Assembly: GCA_023014485.1 (NCBI GenBank)
Contig: JAJOZX010000877.1
Span: 1,023,001 to 1,087,000, forward strand
Direction: 5' to 3'
DNA length: 64,000 nucleotides
Source: Bathynomus jamesi
Lineage: Eukaryota > Arthropoda > Malacostraca > Isopoda > Cirolanidae
Shown here piece after piece: positions 55,821-64,000 of the stretch. The position numbers and the translations under genes were made by a program. Positions within the stretch are counted from its first letter, which is position 1, and each line of letters begins with the position of its first letter. The notes under the pieces were generated by a model. The model worked only from the letters and a program-made list of their open reading frames with translations, did no database searches and had not been told where the DNA came from.

Positions 55821-58625
55821 TCATTTCGCGAAGGTCAAGCTTGTCGCCCCTCCTCTCGAGTTGGCCTGGTGAAGTAGTGAGTTGGATTCTTGCGCTCTCC
55901 ACCTCACATAGCCAGGTACGCCCGGCTCATCGGGGATTGTTCTGAGCCAGGCGTCTAGTCTTCTTTTGAAGATTTCCACTGCAACTCCCTTCGTGTTTCT
56001 TAGGCCTTTGGGCAACTGATTAAACAGTTTTGGTCCTCTCACTACAAAACTATTTTCTTTCAGGGTTAAGGATGTTCCCTGTCTCGCCTTCAATTTGGGA
56101 ATACGACACAGTCTACCGCTTCTACTTTCCATCGTTGTTTGGGGAGTTATGGGATTCAGAGTAAGATTAGGGACTAGTTTCTCCATTATTTTCCAAGTGT
56201 AAATAATGGTGTATCTCTCTCTTCTCCTTTCCAGTGAATATAGGTCTAGTTCTCGTAACCTTTCCCAGTAATTTAGTTCTTTGCACCCATTGATCTTGGC
56301 TGTGAAGCTTCTTTGGATCCCCTCCAGCTGTCTAATGTCTTCTTTTTTATATGGGGAAGTTAGGACCGAGCAGTATTCTAATTTGGGTATGATCAGGGTT
56401 TTCAGTAGAGAATCATTACATTCCTATCCCTTCGTTTAAAGGTTCTCAATATCTGACCCGTTATTCTCTTTGCTCTGTTTACTGCTATCTTATTTTGTGT
56501 TTCAAATTTCGCATCATCTGTCATTACAACCCCTAAATCTTTTGCTCTGGAATTTCTCTGAATTTCCTGTCCATTTGGGGTATAATATTCCATGCACTTT
56601 AGGTCTTCTCTTTTCCCGTACCGTAATAGCTGAAATTTCTCGGTGTTAAACTTCATATTGTTGTCTTCAGTCCACTTGTAGATTTTGTTTATGTCGGTTT
56701 GTAGAGATCCTATGTCTTCTGGGTTTCTTATTTTTCTACTGATCTTTGTGTCATCCGCAAAGGATGTTACTGTGCTGTCTCTGGTAACGTCCTCATCTAT
56801 GTCAGTTAGCATGATTATGAAGAGTAGTGGAGCTAATACTCTTCCTTGTGGTACTGAGCTGAGGACCTCTGATTCTGATGAAGATACTCCTTGTACTGTA
56901 ACGACTTGCCTCCGCTCACTAAGGAAATTATATAGCCATTTCCCTACTTTTCCTGTTATTCCCATATATTTCAGTTTATGTATTATGATTCCGTGGTCAC
57001 ACTTGTCGAACGCTTTAGCAAAGTCTGTGTACAGTATATCATAGTTTTCATTACTTTCAAGTGAATCAATAATGTTGTTGTAGTGTTCCATTAGTTGTGA
57101 TAGGCATGATCTGCCTGATCGAAACCGGTGTTGGTTATCATTGAATTTTTTCTGAGTTTCCAAAAAGTCATAGATTTTCTGTCTAACTATTCTTTCAAAT
57201 ATTTTAGTGAGATGAGATGTAAGCGACACTGGCCTATAGTTTTTGGCCTGGGATCGATCTCCTCCTTTATATATTGGGACTATGTTCGCGCTCTTCAGGA
57301 TGCCCGGTATTTCTCCCGTGTCTAATGATCGTCTCCATATCCAGTATAGGGGCTCAGCGATTGCATTCTTGCAGTTTTTGATCAGTGTGGCATTCCATTT
57401 ATCCGGTCCTGCCGCTGAGTGTGTTTTTAGTTTCCCTATGGCTTGTGTAATATCATCCGTCGTAAAGTCGAAATCCGTTATACTTTCCCCTTGTGGTTCT
57501 TCTTCAAAGAACGCGTTTCTATCGCAAATCAATTTGTCAGTTTTTGGATACTGAAAGATGATTCATACTGAGCTTTTAATATTTCAGATACTTCTGTTAG
57601 ATCATCAGATAAATCACTGTTCTCATTTTTTAAAGGTCCGATAGTCGCTTGGTTTTTCGACTTTCTTTTTGCGAAATTATAGAAGTACTTTGAGTTAACC
57701 TTTATCGCTTCTATAGCGTCATCTTCTTCTTTTTCTGTATGCTTCTCGATTTGTTCCTGTATGACGACATCGACACTTTGTAGTTTATCATTTAATATTT
57801 TTCTGATGTTGTTATCTTTACAATTACTTAATTTTGCAGTCACTCTTTTTCTCTTTCGGAACAATGCCCTCTTTTGTCTTTCGAACCTGCTTCTCTTTCC
57901 TCTTTGTTGTATCTTTGAAACATGTTTTTCCACAATTTCTAACGTCTTCTCCTCTAACGTCATTAGCATCTCTTCCGTTGTCTTGGCCTCGAAAATGGTT
58001 TTCCAATCTATTACTTCCATGCTGGATGTCACATCTTCCCAGTTTATAGCTTTGGAGTGAAAATTAAAATTTCGAATTTGCTTCGTTCTGTTGTGCGTGT
58101 TCTTTCCTTTCCTGTTGCCTTTATATTAGTTGTTATTTCAATGATATTGTGGTCTGATATCATAGTTGGGGAGATTTCTACATTATCAATTAGATTACTG
58201 TTGTTTGTGAATACCAAATCTAGGCAGTTGTTTTTCTTGTGTTTTCTGTTATTTCTTGCGTTAACATAAATTCATCAGCTAAAGCTAGTAGCATTTTTAC
58301 CTGCTCCTGGTCTTCTCGTGTGCCCGCCTTGTCCTGGTGGATACATATATTTTTTCCTATCCTTTTATATTTCATGAATGGGAAATTAAAATCACCACAG
58401 AGAAAAATATTTGGGGTTGGAGAGTGTAGATCTTTTATTACGTTTCTTACGTCTGCAATGGAATCTGAAAATTTTGAGGTTGGCGTGTTTGGGGGTCTGT
58501 ACATTACAATTAGTACCATATTTAATTTTCAATTTTGCTGCTACACATTCTAAGCGTTGTTGTTTGAGGTACTTATAACCATTTCTGCTATGTGCCTTTC
58601 GCGTGTGTAAATAGCACATCCTCCT
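55821..58625 (-). mobile_element. LINE-B, longest copy (partial endonuclease, linker, RT, C-terminus)
   Basis: From 58625 downward: KGGCAIYTRE-like remnant; VMYRPPNTPTSKFSDSIADV and FLCGDFNFPF (GDFN of the endonuclease, about 58390-58500); SDHNIIEI near 58150; linker 57529-58032 (WKTIFEAKTTEEMLMTLEEK and a basic RFERQKRALFRKRKR run); RT 56402-57532 (own entry); a one-base shift near 56405; then KTLIIPKLEYCSVLTSPY, RRRERYTIIYTWKIMEKLVP, VVRGPKLFNQLPKGLRN and SNSLLHQAN to 55821. 5' cut at (TA)n. CR1-like by appearance. Confidence 0.85.
56402..57532 (-). CDS. LINE-B reverse transcriptase, longest open RT frame in the window
   Basis: 376 residues without a stop. Order: KLKTHSAAGPDKWNATLIKN, IVPIYKGGDRSQAKNYRPVS, LTSHLTKIFERIV, QHRFRSGRSCLSQLMEHYN, motif A YTDFAKAFDKCDHG, LSERRQVVTVQGV, motif B SSVPQGRVLAPLLF (the usual G-S of QGSVLxP is R here), and motif C VTSFADDTKISRK with the catalytic FADD. 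It would reverse-transcribe the element's RNA at a nicked target. Upstream and downstream parts lie in other frames, so the whole polyprotein is not made. Confidence 0.85.
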   Translation of the reverse strand: MICDRNAFFEEEPQGESITDFDFTTDDITQAIGKLKTHSAAGPDKWNATLIKNCKNAIAEPLYWIWRRSLDTGEIPGILKSANIVPIYKGGDRSQAKNYRPVSLTSHLTKIFERIVRQKIYDFLETQKKFNDNQHRFRSGRSCLSQLMEHYNNIIDSLESNENYDILYTDFAKAFDKCDHGIIIHKLKYMGITGKVGKWLYNFLSERRQVVTVQGVSSSESEVLSSVPQGRVLAPLLFIIMLTDIDEDVTRDSTVTSFADDTKISRKIRNPEDIGSLQTDINKIYKWTEDNNMKFNTEKFQLLRYGKREDLKCMEYYTPNGQEIQRNSRAKDLGVVMTDDAKFETQNKIAVNRAKRITGQILRTFKRRDRNVMILY

Positions 58626-58638
58626 TATATATATATAT

Positions 58639-59943
58639 TAGTGATGTAGCGGATGTCATTTTTTTCACATCCGCGGATGCGGATGCGGATGAGGATGTTT
58701 GATTTCAACATCCGCGGATGCGGATGCGGATGCGGATGTCTACATTTTCGTTATTTTTTGGATATATTCGAGATTTGTTGTGTTTAACGTATATAATAAG
58801 TTATTATATAGAGAGAGCTGTAGCTATAATGTAATATAATTGATTAATTGTACAATAATTGCTGTACTTTTCTCTGAACATATAAATAATATCAAGCATC
58901 TAACTAATATAGAAATCAATTAGTGAATTCGTCTGCAAATAAATTCGTTATATTTTGTTGAGTTTCAGCCACAATTAGAAACCATAATTGTGTTACCAGG
59001 ATGCGGGACGTGAACCCAACTCAAATGCACCCCACCGACCTCTTTCCCCAACCTCCACCCTTATAGAAAGAGATCTTTAATTAGCTTGATAACTATTTAT
59101 ATTAAGTTTAAAGTTTATTAGGCATATTTATAAATGAGTAATTAAAATAAAGTAAACTAAGATGTTCATCGTTTAATGTTCAAACTTAATTATAGGAAGG
59201 TTATGCTTAAGGAACATTAATTTTTCTGCCTTTTCTGCTGCCAGTCTGTTTCTCTTTTCATCATATATTAATCCAGCACTGCTAAATAATCTCTCGCTTG
59301 GTACGTTTGTTGGAGGACAGGCTAAATGTTTCCTTGCAAGTTTACTCAAGTATGGATAGATATTCTGCGTATTTTTCCACCAACTAATAGGATTGTCACA
59401 TGCAGCCAGGCGTTTTTCTTGGTGATAGCTCTCGATCATTTTTACTACATCTTTTGACATCGCGTAGGTCTCGTCATTGCTGCTTGACTCAAGAAACTGA
59501 GAGACAGATTCTGTGATAGATTTGCTTGTTGAAGGTGTTGGTTCTGTCACTGAAACTTTTATTCTTTTGGTGGGTGGCGAAGCGACAGATTCAAGAGATT
59601 GAAGCTCTTCAACTGCTTTGCCAAGTGATGATTTAACTCGTTCTAATGTACTAGGTGAAAATAACTTAGCTTTGTAACGTGGATCTAAGTAGGTTGCAAG
59701 AGAGTAACTCATACAAGAACAGCCTCTCGTCTTGTCGCTTGCATCACTTTTGCGCACAATGAACTAGTTCTATTAATATAGTAGAATTTGATAATTTCCG
59801 CTTATTAATGACGTTCTATCTCAACGGTCCACATCCGCACGACATCCGCAGTCCAAAGTGCGGATGCGGACGCGGATGCGGATGCGAGAAAATGTGCGGA
59901 TGTTCCGCGGATGCGGATGCGGATGCGGATGTGACCTACATCA

Positions 59944-59946
<3 letters not shown>
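58639..59946 (-). mobile_element. hAT transposon with hexamer subterminal repeats, 1308 bp
   Basis: TAGTGATGTAG at both ends (inverted). Flanking ATATATAT on both sides fits an 8-bp duplication but lies in a microsatellite. Both subterminal regions (58665-58735 and 59824-59935) are packed with GGATGC/GCATCC hexamers, read as DADADAD in one frame. Encodes only a C-terminal transposase part. Confidence 0.85.
59173..59757 (-). pseudogene. hAT transposase, C-terminal dimerisation half
   Basis: A 194-residue open frame: SYSLATYLDPRYKAKLFSPS (LDPRYK motif), a Ser/Thr-rich linker, then NPISWWKNTQNIYPYLSKLA, RKHLACPPTNVPSERLFSSA and RNRLAAEKAEKLMFLKHN. This is the hAT family C-terminal dimerisation domain in its usual order. 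The BED finger and the RNase H-like catalytic part are absent from the element, so it depends on another hAT for movement. Confidence 0.9.
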
Positions 59947-59984
<38 letters not shown>

Positions 59985-59993
59985 ATATAGGCG

Positions 59994-61793
59994 GCCATAA
60001 GGCGATATAAACAGGAAGAAGAGTCTATTCGAGCATCAAAAGCCTGTGAAGCTCGCATAAATAACGATAATAACAAATTTTGGAAATTTGTTAAGAATCA
60101 AACGGGTGTCAAAAATGTCCTCCCTCCGACAATCGATGGGGTGTCGGGGGAGGATGAAATTGCAAAGCTGTGGAAAAATCACTACTCTAACATTCTTAAT
60201 AGTGTGAGTAGGGATAATCTTAAGATAGATTATAGCGAAACGATTGTGGGAGGGACAAGGGAAAATATTTTGATATTATTTTCTGAAGTAAAGAGGTTAA
60301 TTAAAGAGTTAAAGACTGGTTCTGCGTCAGGGGTAGATGACTTATCGAATGAGCACTTAAAATATGCAAGTGACGTAGTATGTCTGCATATATCATTGCT
60401 CCTATCAGCCATGCTTGCTCATAGCTATATCCCTGCAGAGTTCATGAGGGTATATATCTTGCCCTTGGTCAAAAATAAGTACGGAGACATTCTGTCCAGC
60501 AATAATTACAGGCCCATTGCTGTCGCTTCCTGCTTCTCGAAACTACTAGAAAAACTCTTGTTACTCCGATTAAATGATTTCCTATGGACATCTAATCAGT
60601 TTGGCTTTAAAAGGTCCCACTCAACTGACCTGTGTATCTATGTACTTAAAGAAACAATATCTAAATACATTGACAGTAATTCAACCATTTATAGCTGTTT
60701 CCTTGATATAAGTAAGGCATATGATAGGTTGAACCACAATATTTTATTTGCAAAACTAGAAGACAGGAAGGTTCCCATGTACATATAAATTTATTGAAAT
60801 TTTGGTATTCCCACCAATCTTTCACTATTAGGTGGGGCAATGTACTCTCCGAGTGTTTTGGCTCCTCTTGCGGGGTGAGACAAGGTTCCTTGCTCTCCCC
60901 TATGCTGTTTAATGTGTATATCGACGGATTAATTGCTTCACTTAATGAGGCAACAGTGGGATGTTGTATAGATAACGCAAGGATAAATAACTTAGTTTAT
61001 GCCGATGATATGGTGTTAATAAGTCCTTCTGTTAAAGGTCTGGATCGGCTACTAAATGTCTGCGAAGTGTATTCGCAGAAACATGATATTCTTTTTAATG
61101 TTACAAAAACTAAGGTTATGCAATTTCATCCGAAAAGCTGTAATCAGCCAGCTGATATAAGGTTTAAAATGAATGGTGAAGTAATTGAGGAAGTACAAGA
61201 GTTTAAGTATTTGGGTCAAACTATTACCAGCTCCTTGAGTGATGACTCGGATATAAGAAAACAATCTCGAAGCCTGTGTGCTAAAGCGAATATGACCATA
61301 AGGAACTTTCGTTTCTGTACAAGTGAAGCTAAAGACACTCTTTCGTACTTTCTGCAGTAATATATATGGTCAGCAACTCTGGGTGAATTATAAAAAAGGT
61401 TCTGGCAGAACCCTAAATTTGCTGTATAACAGGTCTTTTAGACTCTTACATAAATTACCCCCGAGATGCTCAGCTTCGCAAATGTTTGCTACTCGCAATG
61501 TCCCGAGCTTCCCGGAGGTAACAAGACGTGCTCAACACAGTCTAATGCAAAGAATTAAAAAATCAACCAACCCGATCATCCAAGCTATCCGTGAGTCCTG
61601 CCATTTATCCTCTAAGCTATCGACTTCTTGGTACGAAAACGTCTGTCTGTAGCTCCACTTAACTTCGACAGTGCAGTATTATTTCTAATCAATTGTATAT
61701 TTTCTATCATTAGTGTATGAACTCTCATTGTATTGATAATATTTGTCATATGGACTATAGTCTGCCAATAAACCTTTTCATTTTCATTTTCAT

Positions 61794-61810
<17 letters not shown>
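59994..61810 (+). pseudogene. LINE-D RT and C-terminus with (TTTTCA)4 tail
   Basis: Starts mid-element at AAIRRYKQEEESIRASKA, then NNKFWKFVKNQTGVKNVLPP. 60141-60788 holds the RT fingers and palm: LKTGSASGVDDLSNEHLKYA, VYILPLVKNKYGD, NNYRPIAVASCFSKLLEKLL, QFGFKRSHSTDLC, motif A CFLDISKAYDRLNH. A lost base near 60786 leads to 60794-61360 with GVRQGSLLSPMLFNVYIDG (motif B), LVYADDMVLI (catalytic YADD) and FKYLGQTI. A second shift near 61355 leads to the C-terminus RSFRLLHKLPPRCSASQMFA, ending VCL at 61652. The 3' UTR ends with four TTTTCA units (61775-61798). No endonuclease is left. Clade unassigned. Confidence 0.85.

Positions 61811-61828
<18 letters not shown>
61799..61828. repeat. (TA)n microsatellite
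   Basis: TA run directly after the LINE-D tail. Confidence 0.9.
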
Positions 61829-61836
<8 letters not shown>

Positions 61837-62031
61837 CGGTTAAGCATTCACTCGATAAACTTTTGCCGTTTAAACAAATATTCTAATGTCATGTGAATTC
61901 TTGGAAATCAACGTCCCACGTGAATTGTAGGATTGTAAAAAAAATCACAGTTTCATCGGTTAAGTACATAGAAGAATAGAAGGTTATTAAATCTTCTTGT
62001 AGTCGCGAGTGTACCTGTGTGTGCGTATATA

Positions 62032-62936
62032 CAGGGCGTCCCAAAAAAATGTATACACACTTTAAATAATTATAAAGGCAGTGTTTATTAAAATACATTT
62101 CATTTTCAAAATGTAATAGAATCTACAGACATTATTTAATTGTTTTGTCAACGCCTGTTTTCAAACTGACGTCCGTTCTGGTCCAGGCACTGCTGATAAC
62201 GCGAAGCAATGGAATCGCAAACATCACGAAACATTTCGTTTGGTATTTGTGTGCATTCTCGTTCAATGGCTGCTCTCAATTCAGCGACTGTTGCAGGTTT
62301 TATAGCGTAGACTTTGTCTTTTAAGTATCCCCATAAAAAAAAGTCTAGTGGTGTGAGGTCTGGTGAAAGCGGAGGGTATTCTACGAAACCCCTTCGTCCA
62401 ATCCACATCCACATCGTGCCAAGTACCACTCACAATACTCCACTCTTCGGTCCGGATCATCTTCATTAATAGCGTGGACTAATCTTGGAATGTAACTTTT
62501 CCATTGACAGCGCTTCAAAATGCGTTGGACAGACGATTCTGAAATTCCTACCTCACGACTCGCTTGCCGCACAGATTTTCTTGGACTTTGGTGATACGTT
62601 TCCAGTACTCTTTCTTGCTTTGTGGGGGTTGTCGATGTCCGTGGTCTTCCAGAACGCTTCTTGTGGACATTCTGAACAGTTCCATCGGCTTCAAACTTAT
62701 CTCTAATTCGAGTGATGGTAAGTCGCGTTGGTGGTCTGTTTGAAACTCCCTCCTAAACTGTCTTTGCACTTCAACTGCGTTTTCACACTTCCAGTAGCAT
62801 TTTAGAATGAATTTCCTTTGTTCAAAGCTTAGTCTGAGTGCCATTATTAATTCTAATGGGTTTAACTTGGAAAGAAAGAAACATCAATTGAGCTATCAGC
62901 TGTTAAAGTGTGTATACATTTTGTTGGGACGCCCTG
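62032..62936 (-). mobile_element. mariner-like transposon, 905-bp deletion derivative (copy 2)
   Basis: Minus-strand twin of 28908-29812: same length, same CAGGGCGTCCC ends, same internal deletion, TA flanks. One terminal substitution (TTGTTGGG for TTTTTTGGG). Confidence 0.95.
62151..62844 (-). pseudogene. mariner-like transposase lacking the catalytic core (copy 2)
   Basis: [19 protein letters not shown] (ATG 62844) with the helix-turn-helix [20 protein letters not shown] in a shifted frame. The same joint occurs after EWYLARC, followed by [20 protein letters not shown] and the C-terminus NGRQFENRR. The first two catalytic Asp are absent, as in copy 1. Confidence 0.88.
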
Positions 62937-62944
62937 TATATATA

Positions 62945-64000
62945 TGATACACACAGACCGTGCATGGAACAAGGAACTCTTCTGGGATAATTAAATCCAC
63001 TATAGTCCGAATAAGTAATGGTAAATGACAAATACCATAGTTTTTCTTTTCATGATGCTAGCCCGACGCGGGCAACGGGTCACTCGCAAAGAGGTCCCAT
63101 AAATATAGCTTCCCTCACCAGCTATCTGCAACGCAGACAGGATCCAGCTTTGGGACATGGATCTAGGTTTAAAGCAGCCTTGCCCTGTTACATTTAGAAC
63201 CTCAATATAAGCAAAAGACTCGCTGTCTTCACGTCAGATTGAATACATCAAAGAAAAAGGGGTAACTATTATATTTTAGCCAAAAACCAAAACTTAAACC
63301 TCAACTGGCAGAATTGAGCGTCCACTTTTCAAGGCACATAACATGTCCGTTTCAAGATGGGAATGAACTCAGAATGGTCCCCTGAGTTTTTTATGATACA
63401 CACAGACGTGAAGACAGCGAGTCTTTTGCTTATATTGAGGTTCTAAATGTAGCAGGGCTAGGCTGCTTTAAACCCTAGATCCATGTCCCAAACCTGGATC
63501 CTGTCTGCTTTGCAGATAGCTGGTGAGGGAAGCTCTATCTATGGGACCTCTTTGCGAGTGACCCGTTGCCCGCGTCGGGCTAGCATCATGAAAAAGAAAA
63601 ACAATGGTATTTGTCATTTACTATTACTTATTCGAACTATAGTGGATTTAATTATCCCAGAAGAGTTCCTTGTTCCATGCACGGTCTGTATGTATCATAG
63701 AAAACTCAGGGGACCATTCTGAGTTCATTCCCATCTTGAAACGGACACGTTATGTGCCTTAAAAAGTGGACGCTCAATTCTGCCAGTTGAGGTATAAGTT
63801 TTGGTTTTGGGCTAAAATATAATAGTTACCCCTTTTTCTTTGATGTATTCAATCTGACGTGAAGACAGCGAGTCTTTTGCTTATACTGAGGTTCTAAATG
63901 TAGCAGGGCTAGGCTGCTTTAAACCCTAGATCCATGTCCCAAAGCTGGATCCTGTCTGCTTTGCAGATAGCTGGTGAGGGAAGCTATATTTATGGGACCT
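62945..64000. repeat. Family U palindromic repeat, copies 2-4, running off the window
   Basis: 62949-63399 is one whole unit of about 450 bp in inverted orientation. 63405-63700 is the second half in direct orientation. 63706-64000 is a direct unit cut by the window end. The complement of 62949-63240 matches 63410-63700 closely. GATACACACAGAC stands at two of the joints. No coding or terminal repeat recognised. Confidence 0.85.

Noticed and set aside
59808..59990. Asp-Ala repeat protein (DADADAD) or metal-binding Cys-rich peptide
   Set aside because: It is a translation of hAT subterminal GGATGC repeats followed by (TA)n.
63483..63722. 79-residue frame in family U, and its relative at 55565-55777
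   Set aside because: Similar peptides appear only because the DNA repeat is conserved. Frames are not maintained between copies and carry no motif.

Overview
The window looks like intergenic DNA from an arthropod nuclear genome, most probably a crustacean (a decapod would fit; this is inference). It is AT-rich, full of (TA)n, (AC)n, (ATT)n and (TTAGG)-like simple repeats, and almost every coding trace is a decayed transposable element. I see no intact host gene, rRNA, CRISPR array, operon or bacterial signal. The longest open frames are reverse transcriptase (RT) or transposase remnants carrying frameshifts, stops or deletions.

Layout. 1-4.8 kb: non-coding repeats and a LINE relic (LINE-A). 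4.8-6.4 kb: a decayed copy of a cysteine-rich gene family (called FAM-1 here). 6.7-7.9 kb: repeat and LINE-B fragment. 7.9-10.1 kb: a nearly full-length copy of a second repetitive gene family (FAM-2), which I read as a very divergent hAT-like transposase. 10.8-11.6 kb: three tandem 262-bp units, each with a tRNA-like sequence. 12.35-14.85 kb: a Penelope-like element (PLE) with RT and GIY-YIG domains and long inverted termini carrying hammerhead-ribozyme-like motifs. 17.2-20.3 and 20.4-26.0 kb: two copies of LINE-C, each used as a landing site for several younger elements whose target-site duplications can be read. 27.1-31.2 kb: LINE-A, a 905-bp mariner-like deletion derivative and a second mariner. 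31.9-32.8 kb: a different PLE. 33.3-35.7 kb: a second, older FAM-2 copy. 37-41.4 kb: LINE-A pieces, a foldback mariner and a PLE. 42.4-48.1 kb: LINE-B end, RTE and Tc1 fragments, and a Tigger/jerky relic split by a foldback Tc1. 48.5-50.4 kb: an RTE LINE. 50.5-52.4 kb: the second FAM-1 copy. 52.7-53.4 kb: a Mutator-like element with a FLYWCH zinc finger. 53.5-54.5 kb: a PLE. 55.1-58.6 kb: a palindromic repeat (family U) and the longest LINE-B copy. 58.6-59.9 kb: a hAT. 60-61.8 kb: LINE-D. 62.0-62.9 kb: the twin of the 905-bp mariner. 62.9-64 kb: family U again.

The elements do not form a pathway. What the window offers is stratigraphy: which element landed in which, with readable duplications, and a common pattern of DNA transposons that kept their ends but lost catalytic residues. 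The most promising poorly described items are FAM-1 (two coding copies plus a shared 3' non-coding block), FAM-2 (two copies), and the dimer-type hammerhead motif repeated at the PLE ends.
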